A stretch of 35,516 bases of DNA from Novosphingobium sp. (GTDB lineage Bacteria > Pseudomonadota > Alphaproteobacteria > Sphingomonadales > Sphingomonadaceae), in contig JAIVIY010000008.1 in the NCBI GenBank assembly GCA_020200285.1, positions 1 to 35,516 on the forward strand. The letters run 5' to 3'. The translations under genes and the position numbers were made by a program. This document shows positions 15,090 through 22,459 of this stretch, piece after piece (position 1 is the first letter of the stretch; every line of letters begins with the position of its first letter). The notes under the pieces are model-generated. The model searched no databases. It saw only the letters and a list, made by a program, of their open reading frames with translations, and was not told the DNA's origin.

Positions 15090-15440
15090 TCAGGCGGCGA
15101 AGCGCCGGTCGCGCAAGGCGTCGTCGAGCTGGTCGAGCGTGAACGGCTTGGCCAGCATCGGCGCCATCGGGATGTCGTCTCCGAGCGGCAGCGAGCGGTG
15201 GCCGGTCAGGTAGACGAACGGGATCGCCTCGCCGCGCAGCCGCGCGGCGACGGGCGCCGCGTTGGTTTCGTCGGCCAGGCTGAAATCGAGCAGCGCGAAG
15301 TCGACCTCGCCTTCGTCGAGCGTGGCGAAAGCCTGGTCCACCGTCGCCGCAGAACCCACAACTTCATGGCCGAGCTCGACCAGGCTCTCCTCCAGGAGCA
15401 TGGCGAGCAGCGGCTCGTCCTCGACAACCAGTACCTTCAT
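15090..15440 (-). CDS. Single-domain response regulator (receiver only)
   Basis: A 116-residue stand-alone receiver. The acidic pair is in 'VVEDEP' (res 7-9), the phosphoacceptor is Asp52 in 'LLDFSLADE', Thr79 is in 'FVYLTGH' and Lys98 in 'LAKPF'. There is no output domain, so it acts by protein contact or as a phosphate shuttle. The ORF runs to 15623, but the receiver starts at MKVLVVEDEP (ATG 15440), preceded by GGACGGAA. It resembles the receivers of HWE-kinase systems and is related to the receiver at 22050. No kinase is adjacent. It lies 48 bp upstream of kynB and is divergent from the TonB-like gene. Confidence 0.9.
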   Translation of the reverse strand: MKVLVVEDEPLLAMLLEESLVELGHEVVGSAATVDQAFATLDEGEVDFALLDFSLADETNAAPVAARLRGEAIPFVYLTGHRSLPLGDDIPMAPMLAKPFTLDQLDDALRDRRFAA

Positions 15441-15544
15441 TTCCGTCCGATCCCATGGCCGGTCCGGTCCGGCCAGGGCCTCGTCGAGCGCGCCCCCTAT
15501 CCGCGCTGCTCGATTTCGACCCGCCGCCGACATACAACATCTTG

Positions 15545-15554
15545 ATTGCGAACG
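15545..15554 (+). promoter_or_regulatory. ATTGCGAACG motif upstream of the TonB-like gene
   Basis: The ten-base word ATTGCGAACG occurs 87 bp before the TonB-like gene and again at 16398-16407 before the mannose operon. It lies in the 200-bp gap between the response regulator and the TonB-like gene. A shared regulator is possible; the evidence is the repeat alone. Confidence 0.25.
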
Positions 15555-15640
15555 GTAGGGGGCGCGGGCGGCTCGACCGGGAACTTGCGCGCTTCGCCGC
15601 TCATTGAGGCGGAAATGGCGCAAAAACCGGCTCTCCGACG

Positions 15641-16348
15641 ATGACCGAGGCTCGTATCGCGGTCAGTCCGCGCACCAAATGGCTGACCGGGGCGGGTGTC
15701 GCGGCGATCCATCTCGCCGCGCTCGCCGCGCTGATCGCGGCGTTCGGCGTCGACGCAGTGGTCGGGACGGTCAGGTCGATCGCGGCCTTCGACATTCGCG
15801 CGCCCGCGCCCCCGCCCGAGCCGGAAAAGCAAGTCGAGGAGCCCCGGGGCGAGGCCGCCCCGCCCGCGCCCAAGGCCACGCCCAAGCCGGAGCGGGTCGA
15901 GCCGCCGCCCGTCGTCACCAAGCCCAAGCCTCAGCCCGTCGCCACCGCGACCGGAACGTCGCAACGATCCGGAGCGAGGGAAGCGGGCCCGGGAAGTGGA
16001 GCCGGCGGTCAGGGGGCCGGGACCGGCGCGGGGGGAAGCGGCTCCGGGGCGGGCGGCGGCCTGTCGCGCGGGGTCGAGAAGGTTTCCGGCGAGCTTCGGA
16101 CCAGGGACTTCCCGCGATCGGGCGCCGGCGAGCGCGACGGCCGGTTCATCATCGTTCGCTACACCGTGGGCGTCGACGGCCGGGTCGGCAACTGCCGGGT
16201 GGTCCAGTCGAGCGGCAGCGCAGAGGCCGACGCGATCACCTGCCGGCTGATCGAGAGGCGCTTCCGCTATCGCCCCGCGCTCGATGCGCAGGGCAATCCC
16301 GTGGCGCGCGAGACCGGCTGGAAGCAATGGTGGTGGCGGCCCGCATGA
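15641..16348 (+). CDS. TonB-like energy-transducer protein
   Basis: A 235-residue protein with an N-terminal signal anchor (~res 14-36, 'WLTGAGVAAIHLAALAALIAAF'), then a Pro/Glu/Lys-rich periplasm-spanning segment ('APAPPPEPEKQVEEP', 'PKPERVEPPPVVTKPKPQP'), a Gly/Ser/Ala-rich linker, and a C-terminal TonB domain ('RFIIVRYTVGVDGRVGNCRVVQSSGSAEAD', 'RRFRYRPALDAQGNPV'). The layout is that of TonB, which couples ExbBD and the proton-motive force to outer-membrane receptors. No exbB or exbD is adjacent, and the receptor at 6274 is 7.5 kb away. The first clear ATG after the in-frame stop is used; it has no strong Shine-Dalgarno. Confidence 0.85.
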   Translation: MTEARIAVSPRTKWLTGAGVAAIHLAALAALIAAFGVDAVVGTVRSIAAFDIRAPAPPPEPEKQVEEPRGEAAPPAPKATPKPERVEPPPVVTKPKPQPVATATGTSQRSGAREAGPGSGAGGQGAGTGAGGSGSGAGGGLSRGVEKVSGELRTRDFPRSGAGERDGRFIIVRYTVGVDGRVGNCRVVQSSGSAEADAITCRLIERRFRYRPALDAQGNPVARETGWKQWWWRPA

Positions 16349-16373
16349 ACACAGCGCTGCGACGCTGAATTGC

Positions 16374-16408
16374 TGCATATGCGAACAATATTTTGCAATT
16401 GCGAACGA
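16374..16408 (+). promoter_or_regulatory. Direct repeats 20 bp apart before the mannose operon (possible operator)
   Basis: TGCATATGCGAACAA (16374-16388) and TGCAATTGCGAACGA (16394-16408) are direct repeats offset by exactly 20 bp, about two helical turns. They lie in the 213-bp AT-richer gap between the TonB-like gene and the mannose operon. This is how a regulator binding two sites on the same face would look. No sigma-EcfG promoter is present in this gap. Confidence 0.4.
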
Positions 16409-16561
16409 AATGACGTAATGAATGCCCATCACGCGCTTACTCGAAGGACAAATGCGGCGAACAGTGAGGCGAGCGCGCGCTGTTTATTGCACTGCAGCGA
16501 AACCGAATCGCCGATGCTGCGTTGTTAATGCAGCGTCCATCAATCGCCACCGGAACCAAGC

Positions 16562-18910
16562 ATGATTTTTGATTTGCCGCCGGACTCTGCCCGGGCCACG
16601 GCTGCTTCCGCAGATATCGTCACCCTTTCCTCGCGCCGTGCACAGGGTCAGCTCAAGTTGGCGCTGGTCGGTGGGTTTGCGCCGCGCAAGTGCGGGATTG
16701 CCACCTTCACCACCGACATTTTCGAACAGCTCCAGGCCCATCGTCCCCGCATCGCGACCGCCGTCTGGGCGGTCGAGGACCCGGCGGGACCGCGCGCCGA
16801 CCAGCGCGTGCACGGGCGGATCGCCAGCAACGACCCGGCCGCTTGGCGGGTCGCCGCGCGCGAAATCAACGAGGGCGGGTTCGACGCGATCTGGCTCCAG
16901 CACGAATATGGCATCTTCGGCGGCGACTGCGGTGAGATGGTGCTCGACTTTGCCGAGCGCCTCGCGGTGCCGCTGGTCGTGACCTGCCATACGGTGCTGG
17001 GCGAGCCGTCGGACAAGCAGCGCGCGATCCTCGACCGGTTGGTCTCGCTGGCGTCGCAGATCATGGTCATGTCGGCGCATGCGCGGGCGCTGCTGATCGA
17101 GTGTTACGGCGCGGATCCGGCGCGGGTGAGGTTCATCGCGCACGGCGCGCCGGATCGTCCCTTCGGCCGGCAGGAGGGGTTCAAGGCTTGCCTGGGCATC
17201 GCCGGGCGGCCGGTGCTGATGACCTTCGGCCTGCTCGGTCCCGGAAAGGGGATCGAGGCGACGATCGCCGCGCTCCCGGCGATCGTGTCGCGGCACCCCG
17301 ACGTTCTCTACAGGATCGTAGGCGCGACCCATCCCAACCTGGTCGCCGCTCACGGCGAAACCTATCGCGAGAGGCTGGGGGCGCTGGCAACCGAACTGGG
17401 CGTCGCCGACAACGTGGTCTTCGACAATCGCTTCCTCGAAACCGCCGATCTGCTCGACCAGCTCGAAGCTTGCGACGTCTACGTCACACCTTATCCCAAC
17501 CTCCAGCAATCGACCTCGGGCACGCTGAGCTATGCGGTTGCGTTGGGCAAGGCGGTCGTCTCGACGCCTTATGTGCATGCCAGGGAGCTTCTCGGCGAAG
17601 GCGCGGGCGTGCTGGTTGCGCCTGGCTCGGTCGACGCGCTGGCCGAGGCTGTGCTCGGGCTGCTCGACGACCCCGCCGCGCTCGCGGCGATGCAACGTGC
17701 CGCTTATGAGCGCGGCCGGATTACGACCTGGCCCCATTTCGCCGCCGCCGCCGCGACGCTGGTCGAGAAGGCGGTCGCCCGGCCCGTGTTGGCCGCTCCG
17801 CCACCGACCGCGACGCCGGGCATGACCGCGATCATGGCGCTGAGCGACGGCACCGGTATGCTCCAGCACGGGATCGGCATCATTCCCGACCGGCGCCACG
17901 GCTATTGCCTCGACGACAACGTCCGCGCGCTGCTGCTGATGCTGCGCGCCGATGCGATACCCGAAGCGGAGCGCGAGCGGCTCGCTTCGACATATGCGAG
18001 CTTCGTCCAGCACGCCTGGAACGAGGATGCCGGCGCATTTCGCAACTTCATGGCTTTCGACCGCAGCTGGTGCGAGGATGCCGGCTCGGCCGACAGCAAC
18101 GGCCGCACCGCGTGGGTGCTCGGCGAGGTGCTGGCCAGCGATCTTTCGCCGGCGTGGAAGACTTGGGCAGCGCCCTGGTTCAGCCGCGCGATCGCAGCGG
18201 TCGCCGATATCGAGCACCCGCGCGCGATGGCGTTCGCGATGCTCGGCGCGGCCGCGGCGTTGCGCAATGGCGTCGAGCACGACGAAGCGCGGGCCTTGCT
18301 CGAGCGCGGCGGGACGATGCTGCATACGCTGCTCGACGCCGTGCGGCGGCCCGACTGGGCGTGGTTCGAGGCGGTGCTCGCCTACGACAATCCGCGGCTG
18401 CCGCAAGCGCTGCTCGAAGCCGGGGTGGTTCTCGACCGCGCGGACTGGCGCGACGAGGCGCTCGACAGCCTCGCCTGGATAGCCGGGCAGCAATGCGCGC
18501 CCTCGGGCCATTTTCGCCCAATCGGTTCCGAAGGCTTCGGGCGTGAATACACCGCGCTGCCATTCGACCAGCAACCGCTCGAGGCCTGGGCGGCGATCGA
18601 AGCCGCAGCGAGCGCGTTCGCGGTCACACGCGAGGCTCGTTGGCTCGAGCATGCCGAAATCGCCCATCGCTGGTACTTCGGCGGCAATGACCGCGGAGTC
18701 GTGCTGGGCGACCTCGCCAGCGGGCGTTGCCGCGACGGAGTGACGCCGCAGGGCGCGAACGAGAATTGCGGAGCCGAATCGGTTCTGGCATTCCAGCTCG
18801 CCTGCTACGCGATGGCCGGGCTGGCGCGCGCGGCCGATCGCAGCGAGGCGGGGAATCGACTTGGACCTACTACGCGAGTTGCCGCAGACCCCGCTCCGTA
18901 TCCTCGATGA
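16562..18910 (+). CDS. GT4 glycosyltransferase fused to a putative (alpha/alpha)-barrel glycosidase-like domain
   Basis: A 782-residue cytoplasmic two-domain protein. Residues ~31-405 form a GT-B fold GT4 transferase: 'LALVGGFAPRKCGIATFTTDIF', 'DAIWLQHEYGIFGG', 'TFGLLGPGKGIEATIAALP', 'DVYVTPYPNLQQSTSGTLSYAVALGKAVVSTPYVHARELL'. Residues ~415-770 are helical and rich in acidic/aromatic motifs ('HGYCLDDNVRALLLMLRA', 'EDAGSADSNGRTAWVLGEVLA', 'YTALPFDQQPLEAWAAIEAA', 'TPQGANENCGAESVLAF') typical of alpha/alpha-barrel glycan enzymes; its activity is unassigned. ATG 16562 has a weak Shine-Dalgarno. The 3' end overlaps the GH130 gene by 50 bp. GT4 proteins with this N-terminal motif commonly neighbour GH130 proteins. 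Mannosyl transfer from GDP-mannose is inferred from manC and manA downstream. Confidence 0.85.
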   Translation: MIFDLPPDSARATAASADIVTLSSRRAQGQLKLALVGGFAPRKCGIATFTTDIFEQLQAHRPRIATAVWAVEDPAGPRADQRVHGRIASNDPAAWRVAAREINEGGFDAIWLQHEYGIFGGDCGEMVLDFAERLAVPLVVTCHTVLGEPSDKQRAILDRLVSLASQIMVMSAHARALLIECYGADPARVRFIAHGAPDRPFGRQEGFKACLGIAGRPVLMTFGLLGPGKGIEATIAALPAIVSRHPDVLYRIVGATHPNLVAAHGETYRERLGALATELGVADNVVFDNRFLETADLLDQLEACDVYVTPYPNLQQSTSGTLSYAVALGKAVVSTPYVHARELLGEGAGVLVAPGSVDALAEAVLGLLDDPAALAAMQRAAYERGRITTWPHFAAAAATLVEKAVARPVLAAPPPTATPGMTAIMALSDGTGMLQHGIGIIPDRRHGYCLDDNVRALLLMLRADAIPEAERERLASTYASFVQHAWNEDAGAFRNFMAFDRSWCEDAGSADSNGRTAWVLGEVLASDLSPAWKTWAAPWFSRAIAAVADIEHPRAMAFAMLGAAAALRNGVEHDEARALLERGGTMLHTLLDAVRRPDWAWFEAVLAYDNPRLPQALLEAGVVLDRADWRDEALDSLAWIAGQQCAPSGHFRPIGSEGFGREYTALPFDQQPLEAWAAIEAAASAFAVTREARWLEHAEIAHRWYFGGNDRGVVLGDLASGRCRDGVTPQGANENCGAESVLAFQLACYAMAGLARAADRSEAGNRLGPTTRVAADPAPYPR

Positions 18911-20183
18911 GCGGCTCCACGCCGATCCCTCGCGGGTCGTCATTCGCCCGTTCCACCTGGGGTGGCACACCGCCGCCGGAAACGCCCGCGCGAAGGTGCT
19001 GGTGGGTGACATCTGCGCGCTCGACGAGGCCGCAGTCGAGGAGGAGTACGCGCGGGTGCTCGCCGACTTTTCCGAGCGTCACTGGCAGACCGAGCAGGTC
19101 TTCGAGCAGCGCTACAAGGAACTGCGCGCGATGCTGTGGATCGACGACGCGGCGCTGTCGCCGACCCGGCGGCGGCTGATCGGCAGCTACTTCTGCCACG
19201 AATACACTTACGCCGCGGCCGCGCTGATGAACCCGAGCATCGTCCCCCACCCCGACCAGAGCGGCACCCAGGGCGGCGCGTGCCGGTTCGTGATGAGTTT
19301 GCGCGCGGTCGGCGAGGGCCACATCAGCTCGATCGCGTTCCGCGAGGGCATCGCCCACGCCGACGGCAGCTTCGCGCTGTGGCCGCAGACCGCGCACGCG
19401 ACCGCGGTCATGCTCGACGCCGGGGAGCAGCTCGACGAGAACGACAACCCGCTCGACGGGGTGGTCAACGTCCACCGCCACGACGAGGCGAACCTTTCCA
19501 ATACGGTGATCTTCCCGATCACCGAGCAGCAGCGCAACGGGCTCGAAGACCTGCGGCTGACCCATTTCGACCACGGCGACGGCCAGTACGAGTGGATCGG
19601 CACGTACACCGCCTATAGCGGCCATTCGATCCGCTCCGAGCTATTGCGGACCCGCGACTTCCGCCATTTCGAGCTCGAGCCGATCAAGGGGCACGCCGGC
19701 CGCAACAAGGGCATGGCGCTGTTCCCCGAAAAGATCGGCGGCGCTTACGTCATGGCCGGACGCCAGGACGGCAAGAACCTTTACGTGCTCCGTTCCGACC
19801 GCCTCGATCGCTGGGACGATGACGGCGTGGTGCTGATGGAGCCGAAATATCCGTGGGAATTCCTGCAGATCGGCAATTGCGGCAGCCCGATCCGGATCGA
19901 CGAAGGCTGGCTCTTGTTCACTCACGGCGTGGGCGCGATGCGCAAGTACGCGCTGGGCTGCGCGCTGCTCGACCTCGAGGACCCGTCGCAGGTGATCGGC
20001 CGGACCCCACGGCCCGTGCTGACCGCGGTGGACGCCGACCGCTCGGGCTATGTTCCCAACGTCGTTTACACTTGCGGGGTGCTGCGGGTCGGCGAGCGCC
20101 TGCTGGTTCCCTACGGCATCTCCGACAGCGCGGTGGGCTTCGCCACCGCGTCGATCGCCGACATCCTGGCACTGATGGAATGA
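18861..20183 (+). CDS. GH130 family mannoside phosphorylase-like protein
   Basis: A 440-residue protein of glycoside hydrolase family 130, whose characterised bacterial members mostly phosphorolyse beta-mannosides to alpha-mannose-1-phosphate. An N-terminal helical extension (~res 1-115) precedes the five-bladed propeller: 'NPSIVPHPDQSGTQGGACRFVMSLRAVGEGHISS', 'HDEANLSNTVIFP', 'NKGMALFPEKIGGAYVMAGRQDGKNLYVL', 'PWEFLQIGNCGSPIRIDEGWLLFTHGVGAMRKY'. TTG 18861 is chosen because GGCGGGG lies just upstream and similarity starts at once; it begins inside the transferase gene, so the two are coupled. No signal peptide, so it acts in the cytoplasm. Linkage specificity (beta-1,2 or -1,4) and phosphorylase versus hydrolase action cannot be read from sequence. 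Confidence 0.88.
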   Translation: MDLLRELPQTPLRILDERLHADPSRVVIRPFHLGWHTAAGNARAKVLVGDICALDEAAVEEEYARVLADFSERHWQTEQVFEQRYKELRAMLWIDDAALSPTRRRLIGSYFCHEYTYAAAALMNPSIVPHPDQSGTQGGACRFVMSLRAVGEGHISSIAFREGIAHADGSFALWPQTAHATAVMLDAGEQLDENDNPLDGVVNVHRHDEANLSNTVIFPITEQQRNGLEDLRLTHFDHGDGQYEWIGTYTAYSGHSIRSELLRTRDFRHFELEPIKGHAGRNKGMALFPEKIGGAYVMAGRQDGKNLYVLRSDRLDRWDDDGVVLMEPKYPWEFLQIGNCGSPIRIDEGWLLFTHGVGAMRKYALGCALLDLEDPSQVIGRTPRPVLTAVDADRSGYVPNVVYTCGVLRVGERLLVPYGISDSAVGFATASIADILALME

Positions 20184-20204
20184 TCGGGCGTTGAGCCTCC
20201 AGCG

Positions 20205-21239
20205 ATGAACCAGATCGTTCCCGTGATCCTGTGCGGCGGCAGCGGCACCCGCCTGTGGCCGCGCAGCCGGGCGAGCAAGCCCAAGCCGTTCCTGCCGCTG
20301 GTCGGTGAGCAGACGCTGTTCGAGGCGACGCTGTCGCGGTGCTCGGCCGGCGAGGATTTCGCGCCGCCGGTGGTGGTCGCGGGTCGCCAGCACCTCGACC
20401 TCGTCGAGCAGCAGCTCGGCGATCGGGCGGCGCAAGTCATCGTCGAGCCGATTGCGCGCAACACCGCCGCGGCGATCGCGCTCGCCGCGCTGCGCCTGCC
20501 CGAGGAGGCGGTGATGCTGGTCTGTCCGAGCGATCACCATATCGGCGATTGCGCGGCGTTCACGGTCGCGGCGCTGGCCGCGGCGGCGCTGGCGAGAGAC
20601 GGATGGCTGGTCGCGTTCGGCATCCTGGCGACCGCGCCCGAGACCGGGTTCGGCTATATCAAGCAGGGCGAGCCGTTGGGCGACGCCGGGTTCCGGGTCT
20701 CGCGCTTCGTCGAGAAGCCCGATGCCGCCACCGCGAAGCGCTTCCTCGACGAGGGTGGCTATCACTGGAACGGCGGGATTTTCGCGTTCGCGGCCAGGAC
20801 CTTCCTCGCTGAACTCGAAAAGCATCGCCCGAAGATCGCCGGCGCCGCGCGCGAGGCGGTCGCGGGCGGCCATGGCGAAGGGCGCCGCTTCCATCCCGGT
20901 TCCGACACCTTCGCCCGGATCGAGAGCGAATCGGTCGACTACGCGGTGATGGAGAACACCGACCTCGCAGCGATGGTCCACGCCGACATGGTGTGGTCCG
21001 ACATCGGCAACTGGCAGGCGCTCCACGCCGCGACCGCGCAGGACGCGTCCGGCAACGCGGTGCGCGGCCGCGCCGAGCTGGTCGATTGCCGCAACGTCCA
21101 CGTCTCGAGCGACGGGCCGCGGGTCTCGGTGATCGGGGTCAGCGACTTGATCGTGGTGGTCGACGGCGACGAGGTGCTGGTGACCAGCGCGGCGGGGGCG
21201 CAGCAGGTCGGCAAGCTCGAAGGAGCGGCGAACCAGTGA
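20205..21239 (+). CDS. manC: Mannose-1-phosphate guanylyltransferase
   Basis: Makes GDP-mannose from mannose-1-phosphate and GTP. The 344-residue single-domain form (no fused isomerase) carries 'VILCGGSGTRLWPRSR' for nucleotide binding, 'VEPIARNTAAAIALAAL', 'LVCPSDHHI', 'ETGFGYIKQGE', 'FVEKPDAATA', 'WNGGIFAF', 'ESVDYAVME' and 'WSDIGNWQAL'. ATG 20205 lies 21 bp after the GH130 stop, and its own stop overlaps the manA GTG. It supplies the donor for mannosyl transfer and could reuse mannose-1-phosphate released by the GH130 enzyme. Confidence 0.94.
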   Translation: MNQIVPVILCGGSGTRLWPRSRASKPKPFLPLVGEQTLFEATLSRCSAGEDFAPPVVVAGRQHLDLVEQQLGDRAAQVIVEPIARNTAAAIALAALRLPEEAVMLVCPSDHHIGDCAAFTVAALAAAALARDGWLVAFGILATAPETGFGYIKQGEPLGDAGFRVSRFVEKPDAATAKRFLDEGGYHWNGGIFAFAARTFLAELEKHRPKIAGAAREAVAGGHGEGRRFHPGSDTFARIESESVDYAVMENTDLAAMVHADMVWSDIGNWQALHAATAQDASGNAVRGRAELVDCRNVHVSSDGPRVSVIGVSDLIVVVDGDEVLVTSAAGAQQVGKLEGAANQ

Positions 21240-22039
21240 GCGCGCTGCCGATCCGCCAGGTCGCCAAGCCGTGGGGCCGCGAGCAGCTCCCCGCGCCGTT
21301 CGTGGCGCCGCCGGGCGAGAAGATCGGCGAGATCTGGTTCGAGCCGCCGCCCGAGCTGCCGAGCCTGCTGGTCAAGTACATCTTCACCAGCGAGAAGCTC
21401 TCGGTCCAGGTCCACCCCGACGACGGCCAGGCCCGCGCGGCCGGGCAAGGCGCGAACGGCAAGGAGGAATGCTGGCTGGTGATCGACGCCGAGCCCGGGG
21501 CGGCTCTCGGCGTCGGCTTCCGCGAGCCGATTTCCGCCGAGGCGATGCGTGCCGCGGCGCTCGACGGGTCGATCGAGGACATGCTGGTGTGGCATCCGGT
21601 GCGCGCCGGCGATTTCCTCTACATCCCGGCCAATACGGTCCACGCGATCGGCTCGGGGGTCAGCCTGATCGAGGTCCAGCAGAACGCCGACCTCACCTAC
21701 CGCCTCTACGACTACGGCCGCCCGCGCGAGCTGCACCTGGATCAAGGCATCGCCGTGGCCAAAGGGGAGCCGCACGATGCGCACCTCCGCCGCCATGTGC
21801 CCGAGCGCGGCACGCTCGAGCTCGCCGACGGCCGCTATTTCCGGCTTCACCGGGTCGACGGCGAGCCGGACGCGGCGATGCGCGCCGCCTACGACCGGCC
21901 GATGCTGGTGATTCCGCGCCAGGGCGCGGTCAGGATCGGCGGCGAAACCCTGCGCCCGGGCTCGTGTGGCTACGCCGCGACGATCTCGGACGTTTCCTTT
22001 GCTCCGGATGGCCAAGCGCTGATCACCCACCCGCGCTGA
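21236..22039 (+). CDS. manA: Class I mannose-6-phosphate isomerase
   Basis: A zinc enzyme interconverting fructose-6-phosphate and mannose-6-phosphate. The 267-residue product starts at GTG 21236, inside the manC stop (GTGA), with AAGGAG upstream; the longer ORF from 20993 is a shadow of manC. Features: 'KPWGREQ', 'GEIWFEPP', 'LLVKYIFTSEKLSVQVHPDD' with zinc ligands Gln58 and His60, 'NGKEECWLVID' with the zinc Glu, and 'GDFLYIPANTVHAIGSGVSLIEVQQNADLTYRLYDYGR'. Last gene of the operon, ending 10 bp before a convergent receiver gene. A phosphomannomutase linking Man-6-P to Man-1-P is not in the window. Confidence 0.94.
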   Translation: MSALPIRQVAKPWGREQLPAPFVAPPGEKIGEIWFEPPPELPSLLVKYIFTSEKLSVQVHPDDGQARAAGQGANGKEECWLVIDAEPGAALGVGFREPISAEAMRAAALDGSIEDMLVWHPVRAGDFLYIPANTVHAIGSGVSLIEVQQNADLTYRLYDYGRPRELHLDQGIAVAKGEPHDAHLRRHVPERGTLELADGRYFRLHRVDGEPDAAMRAAYDRPMLVIPRQGAVRIGGETLRPGSCGYAATISDVSFAPDGQALITHPR

Positions 22040-22049
22040 GCGCGCGCCG

Positions 22050-22448
22050 CTAGCCGGCGGCGGACAAGCGCAGCACGCTCACCAGGTCATTCCTCGAATA
22101 GGGCTTAAACAGCACCGCGATCTTGTTCGCGTACCGCCCCGCGAGCGCATCGACCTCACCGTATCCGGTGGCGAAGGCGAAGCGGATCCCGCGTTCGTCG
22201 AGCGCGCGTGCGACCGGCTCGCTGGTTTCGTTTCCAAGGTTGAAATCGAGCAGCGCGAAATGATGATTCTCGCGCTCGAGCGCGGCCAACGCCGCGGCGT
22301 TGCTGGCGGCGACGTCGACGCGCTCGACCCCGAGGTCGAGCAACTGCTCCTCGGTATCGAGCGCGATGATCGTGTTGTCTTCGACCACCAGCACGCTCGC
22401 CGGCAGGGGTAGCTCGAGTTCGATGAACGATCGCGATCGGCGAACCAC
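22050..22448 (-). CDS. Receiver-domain protein, probably the C-terminal remnant of a hybrid kinase
   Basis: A complete receiver: 'VLVVEDNTIIAL', phospho-Asp in 'FALLDFNLGNETSEPVA' (Asp68 if GTG 22448 is used), 'FAFATGYGE' and 'VLFKPYSRNDLVSVL'. Immediately N-terminal is 'RRSRSFIELELPLPAS', which looks like the last beta strand of a HATPase domain before a fused receiver, as in HWE-kinase bacteriophytochromes. Upstream, instead of a kinase, is the end of a heme-oxygenase-like gene. No convincing ribosome-binding site precedes any start; GTG 22448 is only a candidate, 11 bp after the heme-oxygenase stop. Intact as a domain, doubtful as an independent gene. Confidence 0.7.
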   Translation of the reverse strand: MVRRSRSFIELELPLPASVLVVEDNTIIALDTEEQLLDLGVERVDVAASNAAALAALERENHHFALLDFNLGNETSEPVARALDERGIRFAFATGYGEVDALAGRYANKIAVLFKPYSRNDLVSVLRLSAAG

Positions 22449-22459
22449 GGCGACCGGGA

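Noticed and set aside
16550-16575. GGAAC just before the GT4 fusion as a stress promoter
   Set aside because: It lies 13 bp from the start codon and no CGTT follows at 16-17 bases.
16484-19012. 842-residue minus-strand ORF opposite the GT4 fusion
   Set aside because: Shadow of the real glycosyltransferase; Arg/His/Gly-rich with no recognisable motif.
19641-21101. 486-residue minus-strand ORF opposite GH130 and manC
   Set aside because: Spans two well-supported genes on the other strand and shows no domain signature.
22040-22070. Short GC hairpin (CGCCG-CTAGC-CGGCG) between manA and the receiver as a terminator
   Set aside because: Stem of only five pairs and no T-run on either strand; too weak to list.
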